This document shows positions 46,330 through 54,584 of a DNA stretch of 64,000 nucleotides, in pieces. How positions within the stretch are numbered: position 1 is the first letter of the stretch; every line of letters begins with the position of its first letter. Made by a program: the position numbers and the translations under genes. Under the pieces are notes generated by a model. The model was not told where the DNA came from. It saw only the letters and a program-made list of their open reading frames with translations, and did not search any database. This DNA is from a virus. The stretch covers positions 27,429 to 91,428 of the IMG/VR virus record IMGVR_UViG_3300007516_001784; one strand, 5' to 3'.

Positions 46330-46416
46330 ATTCCAGATAGTGCTGGACAAGATGTTGTTTTAAGTAATCATATATATAGGCACCGTTGTTCGACGATCTT
46401 AAAAAGTTGTTTCCAC
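46330..46416 (+). pseudogene. Relic of a second CgeB-like glycosyltransferase C-terminus
   Basis: The 87 bases after the previous stop read without a stop, in frame with the next gene, as AGQDVVLSNHIYRHRCSTIL and then KSCFH. This aligns with the end of the upstream protein (QGQEHCLKNHTYRNRCSTIL), identical at about 14 of 24 positions. DNA differences fall mainly at third codon positions (cac/cat, tac/tat, tca/tcg, acc/acg, att/atc), so the fragment comes from a diverged paralogue that was once under selection, not a recent duplication. A deletion probably removed the rest. No ATG starts it. Confidence 0.75.
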
Positions 46417-47091
46417 ATGAAAGAGTCTGACAAGATTAGTATTTTGGTTTGCTGTCACAGCAACGACCACGAGCACGACATGCTTTTGCAAGCTGCTCTT
46501 GAGTCTTTAACTCGACAGACGTATCAAAATTTTGAAACTGTTTTAGTGCTTGATGAGTGTCGTGAAGGCACGAAATGGATAGCTGAACCCTATAGGGATA
46601 TTTTAAGTCTTAAGATCCATGAGCGTCCCCATAAGCAAGGCTTGGCAATGGCCAAGAACTTTGGTCTAGCTCGCTGTACGGGTCAATGGGTTGCCTACCT
46701 TGATGCTGACGACCAGTGGATGGATTGTAAGCTTGAACTGCAACGCAACTTCCTTTTAGAGAACGAGAATACGGATTTTGTATTTTGTGAAGTATGGGAT
46801 AATTATGCTGGTACGCTAACTCCTAACTGTTTCAAGATTGGGCAATACGAAACCCACGCGGCAATTGCTACTGCGATGCCGCGTGAGAATGTTGTATGTC
46901 ACGGCTCAGCGTTAATTCGCAAGTTAGCTATTGATTCTCTGGGTGGTTATAGTGCCGACCGTTCACTATTGGGTCGCGAAGACTGGGATTTGTGGCAAAG
47001 AGCTATCGCTAATGGATTTCATTTCTATAAAATACCAGAAAGATTGTATATTTATGGCATGGGAACTAGCGTTGTTCGTGGCGAAATATGA
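46417..47091 (+). CDS. GT2 glycosyltransferase
   Basis: 224 residues: KISILVCCHSNDHEHDMLL with the donor-binding strand, FETVLVLDEC, GLAMAKNFGLARCTGQWVAY and the DxD motif LDADDQWMD around 100-108, then SLLGREDWDLWQRA, the usual acceptor-side ED. ATG 46417 follows the relic of a lost paralogue in the same frame and has no strong ribosome site, so the present start may be a leftover of a truncated or once-fused gene. The N-terminus is nevertheless complete for a GT2 fold. It overlaps the next gene by four bases. Confidence 0.85.
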   Translation: MKESDKISILVCCHSNDHEHDMLLQAALESLTRQTYQNFETVLVLDECREGTKWIAEPYRDILSLKIHERPHKQGLAMAKNFGLARCTGQWVAYLDADDQWMDCKLELQRNFLLENENTDFVFCEVWDNYAGTLTPNCFKIGQYETHAAIATAMPRENVVCHGSALIRKLAIDSLGGYSADRSLLGREDWDLWQRAIANGFHFYKIPERLYIYGMGTSVVRGEI

Positions 47092-48056
47092 TGAAAAAAG
47101 TCTTGTATGTAGGTTTGTTGCATAACTATGGTAAGCCCGAAGAGGGCTTCTCATACGAGCATATGAATATTGAAGCTGGCCTTCGTGACTGTGATATGTT
47201 TGAAGTGACGTATTGGTATCCTGATTCGTACGTCTATCAAGATTCTGCCGAAGAAGTTTTCACGAGCCAGAAGTTCGACGCCATCTTTCATGTCGCCTTT
47301 AACGAATCACTAGATCTGCCTGAGGGGGTAGCAAAGCTAGCCCTCAGGCAGGATATTCCAGTCATACAATGGGATTGCGATAGCTCTTGGCGTTTCCAGA
47401 ACTGGATCTTCCCGCGTCGTGACCGCGTTAGTCACTTTGTCACGACACATTCAGCCATGGTGCCGCAGTACGAGAAGAATGGCTTGAAAGTTATTAAGTC
47501 ACAGTGGGCTGGTTCCCCGGCGTATAAGGCGAATTCGGGGGTGTATATGTACGACGCTACGTTTGTTGGCCAGAAGCATGGTCAGATGCCGAATGGCAAA
47601 TTTCTACGCTCAGAGATCGTGGATGCCATTATGAATGCTGGTATCCGCGTTGACATCTTTGGTAATTACTGGGATGGTTATGCCAACTGGCATGGCTACG
47701 CGAAGGACTTTGAAGAAGTGATTCGCGTATTCAATCAGTCGCGTGTCAATTTGAATCTGTCGAATCCATGGCATCATGGAACGATGCCACAGATTAAGGG
47801 CAGGCACTTCGAAATTCCTCAGTGTCAAGGGTTTCAGATTAGTACGCCAGCAGACGATCTTGAATCTTACTTTGTACCAGACAAGGAAATAGTCATTGCC
47901 AAAAACGTTCAAGAGTTGATTGAGAAGACACAATACTATCTTGCCAATCCAGAGGAGCGAGAGGTAATTGCTCAAGCGGGTCGTGACCGTATGCTTCGTG
48001 ACCATCAATGGTACCATCGTTTCGAGTACATCTTTAAGGAAGTGGGATTGCTATGA
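47088..48056 (+). CDS. CgeB-like glycosyltransferase
   Basis: 322 residues: KVLYVGLLHNYGKPEEGF at the start, IPVIQWDCDSSWRFQNWI, YMYDATFVGQKHGQMPNG, VDIFGNYWDGYANWHGY and a C-terminal QAGRDRMLRDHQWYHRFEYI, an order typical of CgeB-type GT-B proteins. It differs from the 45455-46327 enzyme in the middle but belongs to the same class. An 11-bp inverted repeat lies in the coding region near codon 78. ATGA overlaps join it to both neighbours. Confidence 0.83.
   Translation: MMKKVLYVGLLHNYGKPEEGFSYEHMNIEAGLRDCDMFEVTYWYPDSYVYQDSAEEVFTSQKFDAIFHVAFNESLDLPEGVAKLALRQDIPVIQWDCDSSWRFQNWIFPRRDRVSHFVTTHSAMVPQYEKNGLKVIKSQWAGSPAYKANSGVYMYDATFVGQKHGQMPNGKFLRSEIVDAIMNAGIRVDIFGNYWDGYANWHGYAKDFEEVIRVFNQSRVNLNLSNPWHHGTMPQIKGRHFEIPQCQGFQISTPADDLESYFVPDKEIVIAKNVQELIEKTQYYLANPEEREVIAQAGRDRMLRDHQWYHRFEYIFKEVGLL
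47316..47351 (+). repeat. Perfect 11-bp inverted repeat inside a glycosyltransferase gene
   Basis: CTGCCTGAGGG at 47316-47326 and its complement CCCTCAGGCAG at 47341-47351 enclose a 14-base loop that can itself pair TAGC with GCTA. The combined hairpin is strong, in frame, and has no T run. Confidence 0.92.
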
Positions 48057-48586
48057 GATTGAATCTAGCATCACACGGCGACAACCGCGAAGGCTACGTC
48101 AACATTGATTACGATCATCCCTCGGCAGACCTCAAGGCCGATGTTTCGGCACTGCCGTACGAGGAAGATTCGGTAGATCAGATCCTGGCTTACCACATTC
48201 TCGAACACTTTCGAGCCGGTGAGTACGAGCCACAACTATCGAATCCGCTCAATCCCAAGACAGCAATGGCTGCTCTTGCTGAGTGGCGTCGAGTCCTGAA
48301 ACCGGGCGGCACACTAGAGATCAAGGTGCCGGACTTCGAGAAGATCGTTTGGCTTTACTTCAACTTCCCTCAATGGGCCAGAGCAGAATCCAGCGTCAAC
48401 GCTCCATTTGGTAGCTACTCGGATTGGGTTGTATCTAACGGGCAGCACCAGTGCCTCTTCGACAAGAAGGCCATGCACAAGCTTCTGACGTTGTGTGGCT
48501 TCAAGGACATTACCTTTCTAGATGGTCCACCGGCAGCGGTGATTGATCGAGCAAACCTTGAAATGTATGTAGTGTGTAGCAAATGA
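48053..48586 (+). CDS. SAM-dependent methyltransferase, degenerate motif I
   Basis: 177 residues. The Methyltransf_11-type pattern is seen in VSALPYEEDSVDQILAYHILEHF and AEWRRVLKPGGTLEIKVPDF. The usual glycine-rich motif I (LNLGCG-like) is replaced by LNLASHGDNREGYVNID, so SAM binding may be weak or altered. Members like this sit beside glycosyltransferases and may O-methylate sugars. It overlaps neighbours by four bases on both sides. Confidence 0.75.
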   Translation: MRLNLASHGDNREGYVNIDYDHPSADLKADVSALPYEEDSVDQILAYHILEHFRAGEYEPQLSNPLNPKTAMAALAEWRRVLKPGGTLEIKVPDFEKIVWLYFNFPQWARAESSVNAPFGSYSDWVVSNGQHQCLFDKKAMHKLLTLCGFKDITFLDGPPAAVIDRANLEMYVVCSK

Positions 48587-49218
48587 ATTACGAAACTCGC
48601 AAGGATAATCACGACTTCATGGGGCCGGACCATATTGCCCGGTTCTTACGTAACCACAGGACGGGCACGGACAACCTGGGTCGTCATCGCCTAGCAGCTA
48701 TCGTTCGCGAACACGCGAAGCCAATGGTGCTTGACGTAGCCTGCGGGACCTGCGTTACGTGGGAGGTCATGAAGGCTGTTGGCGTTGACTGCCAATACTG
48801 GGGCTTTGATCGCACCGAAAAGATGCTCGCCCACGCCAGAGCCCTGTATGGCGATGAGATCTGCCTCCGCAAAGGCTTCATCCAATCTCTTCCTTTTGAA
48901 GCTGATTCTTTTGACATCGTTATTGCTCGCCACATTCTCGAACACTTAGGCGAAGGTTATGAACAAGCAATCAAGGAAGTCTATCGCGTTGCGTCGAAAG
49001 AGGCGATCGTTATTCTTTTCGAGGACTTGGCCGACATGCCGCACGATGTCATCAAGGAGTCAGAGCCAGACGAGAATGATTGTACCTACTTCTGGAACAC
49101 ATATGCTCATGATAAGTTCATGACCTTCCTTGGTACACTGGGATGCCAAGTCAAGGTGGAGTACGTTCGTACGCCAGGTGCTGCCGCAAATGACACTATT
49201 ATTAGATTAATCAAATGA
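48583..49218 (+). CDS. Class I SAM-dependent methyltransferase
   Basis: 211 residues with motif I VLDVACGTCVTW near 48-59, the acidic residue of motif II in YWGFDRTEKML, SLPFEADSFDIVIARHILEHL as the motif III/IV region, and a final strand AIVILFEDL. The acceptor cannot be read from sequence; placed between a methyltransferase and a GT2 enzyme, it is likely a sugar or glycan O-methyltransferase. Confidence 0.85.
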   Translation: MNYETRKDNHDFMGPDHIARFLRNHRTGTDNLGRHRLAAIVREHAKPMVLDVACGTCVTWEVMKAVGVDCQYWGFDRTEKMLAHARALYGDEICLRKGFIQSLPFEADSFDIVIARHILEHLGEGYEQAIKEVYRVASKEAIVILFEDLADMPHDVIKESEPDENDCTYFWNTYAHDKFMTFLGTLGCQVKVEYVRTPGAAANDTIIRLIK

Positions 49219-50063
49219 GTATTGACGTAACATACGGCGTTCTTAATTTCAATCCTAGTGGCGACGAATCTGCTACCAGGGCGTACATCGCTGCCGTCGA
49301 ATCACTTGCCACGAACAGAAGCAAGAACCTGACTAGTGAAGTCTATCTGTTCGATCAGGCTAGTCAGCCCGATCTCACAGAGGCGTTAGCTCGTAAGCAC
49401 GGCTTCCATGCTGTTCTATTGCGTAGCAACGTGGGGATCAGTCGTGGTATTAACCTACTTGCCAATATAGCTCGTGGCGAATTTGTGTCTCTTGTGACCT
49501 CTGACGTGACGTTTACGCCTGGACTAGATGACGCTTTGGTATCGACACTTCGTGCCGATCCCAAAATTTATCAGATCTGTCCAACGTCAGACAACTCATC
49601 GCTAGATCATCAACGAATGCAACAAGCTCGTCCAGACGGCATTCTTGTTGAAAACCTTGTACAAGAATTGACTATCCAGTTTTGGCCACGTACTGTTTTC
49701 GACAAGATCGGATACTTTGACGAACGCTGGAAAGCATGCTATGAGAATATAGACTTTGCTCTACGTGCGTTTCTGGAAGGTGGCTCTGTAGTTGTTGATC
49801 AGCGTGTCTTTTGTCATCACGAACATAATGGCACCACTAAGAGCGGTGCTATTCACAAGGCGTATGACGGCTATATGTCAATGCCCAATGGTCTTGATCA
49901 TCAGCCGCTCTTGCAGATGTGGCGTGACAAGTGGCCCAACCTTGAAAGATACATGAATCACTATGACACATTCACTAAGGATATGGGCCAAACGCGGGCG
50001 GCAATGTTTTTTGCGTATAGCAAGAACGTGTATCTGCCGTATGTACAAGAGGTCCCTTATTAA
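49215..50063 (+). CDS. GT2 glycosyltransferase
   Basis: 282 residues: a donor-binding start (DVTYGVLNFNPSGDESATR), then SEVYLFDQASQP, HAVLLRSNVGISRGINLLANIARGEFVSLV-type fold and a TSDV in place of DxD around 94-97, followed by FDERWKACYENIDFALRAF with the acceptor-side Asp. The DxD motif is reduced to TSDVTF, so metal binding may differ. It overlaps the methyltransferase before it by four bases. Confidence 0.82.
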   Translation: MSIDVTYGVLNFNPSGDESATRAYIAAVESLATNRSKNLTSEVYLFDQASQPDLTEALARKHGFHAVLLRSNVGISRGINLLANIARGEFVSLVTSDVTFTPGLDDALVSTLRADPKIYQICPTSDNSSLDHQRMQQARPDGILVENLVQELTIQFWPRTVFDKIGYFDERWKACYENIDFALRAFLEGGSVVVDQRVFCHHEHNGTTKSGAIHKAYDGYMSMPNGLDHQPLLQMWRDKWPNLERYMNHYDTFTKDMGQTRAAMFFAYSKNVYLPYVQEVPY

Positions 50064-50064
50064 C

Positions 50065-50646
50065 ATGAAACGCTACGATATCATCGCACATCTGATTGAG
50101 GCACGCGACTACAAGTCGTATCTTGAAATTGGTGTACTGGAACAAGAAACATTCAACAGCTTGCCGCCACTAGATGTTAAACATAGTGTTGATCCTAATG
50201 GGCAAGCTGTGTTTAATACTACCTCCGACGACTTTTTCAAGAATCATTGTGATCAATGTTATGATTTAATCTTTATTGACGGCTTGCATCTTGAAGAGCA
50301 AGTGCAAAGAGATATGGAAAATTCATTGACACACCTAAACGAAGGTGGCATAATTATAGTACATGACTGCTTGCCTTCGGCAGAGTACGAGCAACTGCGA
50401 GAAGGTGTTAGTGGCAAACCATGGACTGGGGACGTGTGGAAGGCATTTGCAAAGCTGCGAGCGGATCGTAGGGACTTAATTATGCGTGTTGTGGATACTG
50501 ATTATGGATGTGGGTTAATTGAGCGTGGTGTCGATCCGGTCGAGTACCACTCAATTGATGGCGATTACACCTGGGACTTCTTCTGTAAGAATCGTAACAA
50601 GATCATGGGTGTGATTACACCGGAGCAGTTTATTGGACGTTCATAA
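50065..50646 (+). CDS. SAM-dependent methyltransferase, Methyltransf_24-like
   Basis: ATG 50065 is preferred (AAGAGGT upstream); an open frame reaching back to 49963 overlaps the GT2 gene and is not needed. 193 residues: YLEIGVLEQETFNSLP for motif I, the motif II Asp in VDPNG, then YDLIFIDGLHLEEQVQRD and GGIIIVHDCLPSAEYEQL, as in FkbM/Methyltransf_24-type enzymes that methylate sugars. This gene and its neighbours form the methylation part of the island. Confidence 0.82.
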   Translation: MKRYDIIAHLIEARDYKSYLEIGVLEQETFNSLPPLDVKHSVDPNGQAVFNTTSDDFFKNHCDQCYDLIFIDGLHLEEQVQRDMENSLTHLNEGGIIIVHDCLPSAEYEQLREGVSGKPWTGDVWKAFAKLRADRRDLIMRVVDTDYGCGLIERGVDPVEYHSIDGDYTWDFFCKNRNKIMGVITPEQFIGRS

Positions 50647-51160
50647 TCGAGATTGGGTTGTATCCCGTAACAATCTTTTGAATGGTAAGCTACTTGAGAT
50701 TGGTAGTTTTGTTGTGCCCGGCCAAGAACAGATTGCCTTGCGACCAGCAGTCGCAAAGTTTGTCAATAGCTATCTCGGCATTGACATGCGTGAAGGCCCT
50801 GGCGTTGATCTCGTAACTAGCGAAGACAACGCCTTTCCTTTTGAAGATAACACATTTGATGTCGTTGTATCGTTAGATACCCTTGAACACGTTCGCAACC
50901 CTTGGACGTTCATTGAAAACGCAGCGAGAGTCCTAAAGCCCGGTGGTCACTTCTTTTTGGCTACCGTGTTTTCATTTCCTATTCATGGTTACCCGGATGA
51001 CTACTGGCGTTTCACCCCCAATTGCTTGAAGATGCTCATCGAGACCTATGGTCTCGAAGTGGCAGGTGATTTGACGCCATCTGAATGCTGTACTAAAAAC
51101 CCTGCACATCACTTGGCGAACCCGACAATCGTTCGTCTAATTGCTAGAAAGCCACTATGA
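50633..51160 (+). CDS. SAM-dependent methyltransferase, TTG start
   Basis: 175 residues. The frame opens only after a stop at 50612-50614 and has no ATG at its start; TTG 50633, with GGAG at 50622-50625 seven bases upstream, is the best initiation codon. The Methyltransf_11 pattern is clear: KLLEIGSFVVPG as a looser motif I, LGIDMREGPGVD as motif II, FPFEDNTFDVVVSLDTLEHV, and RVLKPGGHFFLAT. It ends in HHLANPTIVRLIARKP. A role in sugar methylation is inferred from the island. Confidence 0.78.
   Translation: MDVHNRDWVVSRNNLLNGKLLEIGSFVVPGQEQIALRPAVAKFVNSYLGIDMREGPGVDLVTSEDNAFPFEDNTFDVVVSLDTLEHVRNPWTFIENAARVLKPGGHFFLATVFSFPIHGYPDDYWRFTPNCLKMLIETYGLEVAGDLTPSECCTKNPAHHLANPTIVRLIARKPL
51039..51057 (+). 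repeat. Perfect 8-bp inverted repeat in a methyltransferase gene
   Basis: TCGAGACC and GGTCTCGA enclose a three-base TAT loop. It is compact and inside coding sequence; an 8-bp stem is expected several times by chance in 64 kb, so it is listed as support for the longer repeats only. Confidence 0.9.
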
Positions 51161-52143
51161 ACGCCAGGACATTAGTTACTGGTTCGTCTGGATTTTTAGG
51201 TAAACATGTCGTTCCACTCTTACGTGCCGATGGTCATGAAGTGATGACCCCATCAAGTAACTCTTTGAACTTACTTGACCAAGACGCTAAGGCAATTGCG
51301 AGTTATCTTGTTGTCCACGAGGTAAGTACGGTTGTTCATCTTGCTGCAATTTGTGGTGGCATCGGCATCAATAAAGACAATCCAGGTAAGTTCATGTATG
51401 AGAACTTGCAGATGGGTCTTAACGTTATCGAGGCGTGTCGCCTCGCTAACGTAAATAAGCTTGTGAATTTGAGTACCGTCTGCTCGTATCCCAAGAACAC
51501 GCCGGTGCCATTTCAAGAGAGTGATCTATGGAATGGCTATCCCGAAGAGACGAATGCTCCATATGGCATTGCTAAGAAAACGATTGTGGAGCTTGGTATT
51601 GCATACCATAAGCAGTATGGTTTAAACGTCACTAATCTAGTGCCGGTTAATATGGCCGGTGAGCACGATCATTTCGATCTTTATTCCTCTCATGTTGTGC
51701 CAGCTTTGATTCGCAAGTTTGAAGAAGCTGATCAACAAAGAGAGTATGTAGATATCTACTCAATGTACCAAACGTTACCAACTGACAGAGCTTTGATTAG
51801 TGCCCCATCTGTAACCTTATGGGGTACAGGATCTGCTTCTCGCGAGTTTTTGTATGCCGGTGATTGTGCCAAAGCGGTTGCAATTGCCGTTCAAAAGAAT
51901 ACGGGGCCAGATCCTATCAATCTTGGCACTGGTCAAGAAATTACCATCAAGCAGTTAGCCGAGTTGGTAAAGCGAATTGGTGGCTATTCTGCCAATATCG
52001 AATGGGATCATACTAAGCCAGATGGTCAACCACGCAGATCACTAGATGTTTCAAGAGCTAAGAACGTGCTTCGCTGGGAAGCAACCACACCGATCGAAGA
52101 AACTGTGCGACGCACAATTGAATGGTATAGACAGAACCAATGA
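51157..52143 (+). CDS. fcl: GDP-L-fucose synthase
   Basis: 328 residues of the extended short-chain dehydrogenase family: NADP-binding TGSSGFLG at 8-15, catalytic Ser region LSTVCSYPK around 105-113, Tyr 136 and Lys 140 in PYGIAK, HFDLYSSHVVPALIRKF, WGTGSASREFLYAGD and a final DGQPRRSLDVSRA, all typical of GDP-4-keto-6-deoxymannose epimerase/reductase. It turns the product of the next enzyme into GDP-L-fucose. Two hairpin-forming sequences lie nearby, one (51422-51452) in this gene. It overlaps neighbours by four bases. Confidence 0.93.
   Translation: MNARTLVTGSSGFLGKHVVPLLRADGHEVMTPSSNSLNLLDQDAKAIASYLVVHEVSTVVHLAAICGGIGINKDNPGKFMYENLQMGLNVIEACRLANVNKLVNLSTVCSYPKNTPVPFQESDLWNGYPEETNAPYGIAKKTIVELGIAYHKQYGLNVTNLVPVNMAGEHDHFDLYSSHVVPALIRKFEEADQQREYVDIYSMYQTLPTDRALISAPSVTLWGTGSASREFLYAGDCAKAVAIAVQKNTGPDPINLGTGQEITIKQLAELVKRIGGYSANIEWDHTKPDGQPRRSLDVSRAKNVLRWEATTPIEETVRRTIEWYRQNQ
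51422..51452 (+). repeat. Near-perfect 14-bp inverted repeat inside fcl
   Basis: ACGTTA-T-CGAGGCG pairs with CGCCTCG-C-TAACGT around a three-base TGT loop, 13 of 14 positions paired. The hairpin lies near codons 89-99 of the GDP-fucose synthase gene, in frame and without a T run. Confidence 0.92.
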
Positions 52144-53159
52144 GTAAGACAGCTATCATTACGGGCATCGGCGGCATGGACGGATTTTATCTATCTCGCT
52201 TATTGCTTGAAAAGAACTATAGGGTTGTTGGCATACTGCGTCGCTCCGCCAACAAGAATGATGCTCGTTTACGTACACTGCAAGGTTCACCCAACCTTCA
52301 TTTGGTTTATGGTGACGTTACTGATGCGGCAAGTATCAGTACGATAGTTGAGCAGTTTAGACCTGACGAATTTTATCATCTAGCCGCCAACTCTTTCGTG
52401 GGGTGCTCATGGACATCGCCCAACCATGTGTTTGAAACGAATACAATTGGCGTGATTAATTGTCTAGAAGCGTTGCGACAGTTCAAGAAGGACTGTCGTT
52501 TTTACTTTGCTGGCAGTAGCGAGATGTATGGCGATTACGTTAAGCGTAAGGGCGGTAACGTTCTTCTGGACGAAAACTCACCAATGATTGCCGCATCACC
52601 TTATGGAGTATCTAAGGTGGCGGGATATCAAATGACAAAGGTGTACAGAGAGTCATATGATATGTTTGCTGCGTGCGGCATTCTATTCAATCACTCTGCT
52701 CCTCATCGCGGCGAAGAGTTTTTTACTCGAAAAGTCACAAGTCAGTTGGCCAAGATCTTTTGGGGCCGTCAAGATCAACTTGTCTTGGGCAACCTTACTG
52801 CCAAACGTGACGAGGGCTATAGTGACGATTACGTTAAGGCTATGTGGCTCATGCTGCAACATGACAAGCCAGACGATTTCGTTATTTCAACCGGCGAGAC
52901 CCATAGCTGTCTAGAATGGCTTGACCACACACTCGACTTCTTTCACCTTTCAAGCGATTGTGTTACCACGTCTTCTAGTTTGATTCGCCCCAACGAAGTG
53001 AATGTATTAATTGGTGACTCTACTAAAGCACGCGAGGTTTTAGGGTGGACGCCATCTGTAAGCTACAAAGAATTGAATACTAAGATGTGTTGTTATGATT
53101 ACCATCTTCAATCATCGAACCCCGAGTTCGCTCGTCGAGCGGACGAGTTCCTTTTCTAG
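52140..53159 (+). CDS. gmd: GDP-mannose 4,6-dehydratase
   Basis: 339 residues: a nucleotide-binding glycine motif GIGGMDG at 9-15 (most family members have GQDG), the active-site SSEMYG at 126-131, Tyr 155 and Lys 159 in SPYGVSK, then NHSAPHRGEEFFTRKVT (usually NHESPRRG) and GNLTAKRDEGYSDDYVKAMW, matching the family's substrate-binding region. It makes GDP-4-keto-6-deoxymannose from GDP-mannose, the first step to GDP-fucose. The order fcl then gmd is the reverse of the common bacterial arrangement. It overlaps fcl by four bases. Confidence 0.92.
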   Translation: MSKTAIITGIGGMDGFYLSRLLLEKNYRVVGILRRSANKNDARLRTLQGSPNLHLVYGDVTDAASISTIVEQFRPDEFYHLAANSFVGCSWTSPNHVFETNTIGVINCLEALRQFKKDCRFYFAGSSEMYGDYVKRKGGNVLLDENSPMIAASPYGVSKVAGYQMTKVYRESYDMFAACGILFNHSAPHRGEEFFTRKVTSQLAKIFWGRQDQLVLGNLTAKRDEGYSDDYVKAMWLMLQHDKPDDFVISTGETHSCLEWLDHTLDFFHLSSDCVTTSSSLIRPNEVNVLIGDSTKAREVLGWTPSVSYKELNTKMCCYDYHLQSSNPEFARRADEFLF

Positions 53160-53167
53160 GAGTAAAT

Positions 53168-53854
53168 ATGAATAAGAATGAAAAGCCGCATGAGATCACT
53201 GAACGTGAGAAGCGTGCATGGCAAGAGGGTTCTAGGACCCGCAAACGTGATCGTCCTACATTGACAATGCCACAGCGTATTGAATTCTTGAAGATGGTTG
53301 CACAGCTTTCAAGTAATACAGCATTTGAAAGAAAGCTTGGATTGGGTGCTGCCGATGTTGACTTCTATAAAAAGGAGTTCAGTGTTGAAAATCAAGATGA
53401 TGCTAGACGTTTGTATAAACGCCTAGAGATCGACATGATTGAAGGCAACGAAGAGCGTATTATTAGCGAGACAGGCAAAGCTCGTGACGCTGAGGCTACT
53501 GCTAATCTTAGACTGAAAGAGCTTGAATTGCGTAAGACGATTGAGAAACGTGAAAAGGCCGTTGGCACGCCGAACGGTAATGCGATTCGTGCTGAGGATG
53601 CCGAACGTCAACAACGTTTCCAGCAAGAGCAAGACGCTCAAATGACAGAAGCTCTTAGCAAGGGTGAGCCTTGGTTTTTGCCACTTGAGGGTTCTGAATC
53701 CGATAGACGTGGTATGACCGAACGTTTCCGTCGAGACATTGAGAATTGTGGTTTACAGTTTTGTGTCGATAAGTATCAGGCCAATCTTCTTCAATTGAAA
53801 GCAGAAGCGGCAAGACTCAAGCTTCGCATCAATTGGGATAGAGTCAAAAGATAA
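53168..53854 (+). CDS. Hypothetical helical protein, 228 aa
   Basis: AGGAG seven bases before ATG 53168 supports the start. The sequence is highly charged, with helices over most of its length and a coiled-coil-like section around 80-155 (many Glu, Arg, Lys, Gln). The first 60 residues (LTMPQRIEFLKMVAQLSSNTAFERKLGLGA) could include a helix-turn-helix. Such proteins include terminase small subunits and regulators, but I cannot decide. It is the first gene after the sugar enzymes and probably starts a different functional group. Confidence 0.65.
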   Translation: MNKNEKPHEITEREKRAWQEGSRTRKRDRPTLTMPQRIEFLKMVAQLSSNTAFERKLGLGAADVDFYKKEFSVENQDDARRLYKRLEIDMIEGNEERIISETGKARDAEATANLRLKELELRKTIEKREKAVGTPNGNAIRAEDAERQQRFQQEQDAQMTEALSKGEPWFLPLEGSESDRRGMTERFRRDIENCGLQFCVDKYQANLLQLKAEAARLKLRINWDRVKR

Positions 53855-53864
53855 ACCGCAAACT

Positions 53865-54584
53865 ATGAAATTGACGCATCAAAGTTTGCAACAACTCTAC
53901 GACACCATGTCGTTGGATGAAATGGCTATTCATGTAGGCATGTCAAAGTCTACCCTGTATTATCATATGAAAAAGTTGGGCATCGCCCGTAGAAGTAAGA
54001 GTGACGCTCAACGTAAACACATTGAGACTACTGGTCATCAGAGAACTGGCAGCCATCATACGAGCGAGGCTCGCGAAAAGATATCGACGGGCACGAAAGA
54101 GTTTTGGGAGTCCGATAGAGGTAAAGATCAGAAGGCTGCGTTACGTAAATTGCGTCGCCAAGAATGGGCAGATAGTACAAGTAAGAAGCGTGGTGCCGTA
54201 CTGGCACGCCTTCAAGATGCTCACAGGCCGGAGCCCGGCGAGCTTTCGAACTTTGGAAAGAAGTTGTCCACGTTCCTTGCAAGTAGGGAACGTGTTTCTA
54301 CAGGAATCCGACTGACGAACGATCACATTAGTGACATAATCTTAGAGGACAGGAAGGTGGTTGTAGAGCTTATCTTCCCGATTAGTATCTATGGCGAACA
54401 ACAACAACATCGACTCGAAGAACGGTACGTACGCCTCACGCAGCATTTGAATGCCGCAGGCTATCGCGTTATGATCATCGAAGACAAGTCCAATTCTGTA
54501 TCGCAAGCTCGCTGTCAGCGGGTATATGATCAACTCTGTCTCTTTTTTCAAGAGACGCAACAGGCCAAGACAATCATTTCATGA
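53865..54584 (+). CDS. HTH protein with NUMOD3-like segment and nuclease-like C-terminus
   Basis: 239 residues with three parts. Residues 1-45 are a helix-turn-helix (SLDEMAIHVGMSKSTLYYHMKK). Residues about 57-90 (GSHHTSEAREKISTGTKEFW) resemble the NUMOD3 repeat of homing endonucleases. Residues about 150-235 contain EDRKVVVELIFPISIYG and a strand YRVMIIEDKSN, similar to a Vsr/DUF559-type nuclease core, although catalytic residues are uncertain. It may be a mobile endonuclease, a degenerate one retained as a regulator, or a site-specific DNA-binding protein. It overlaps the next gene by four bases. Confidence 0.6.
   Translation: MKLTHQSLQQLYDTMSLDEMAIHVGMSKSTLYYHMKKLGIARRSKSDAQRKHIETTGHQRTGSHHTSEAREKISTGTKEFWESDRGKDQKAALRKLRRQEWADSTSKKRGAVLARLQDAHRPEPGELSNFGKKLSTFLASRERVSTGIRLTNDHISDIILEDRKVVVELIFPISIYGEQQQHRLEERYVRLTQHLNAAGYRVMIIEDKSNSVSQARCQRVYDQLCLFFQETQQAKTIIS

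Noticed and set aside
34242-53159. DNA hypermodification as the purpose of the sugar genes
   Set aside because: No base-modifying synthase or hydroxymethylase was found in the window, so a DNA target is only one possibility and not preferred.
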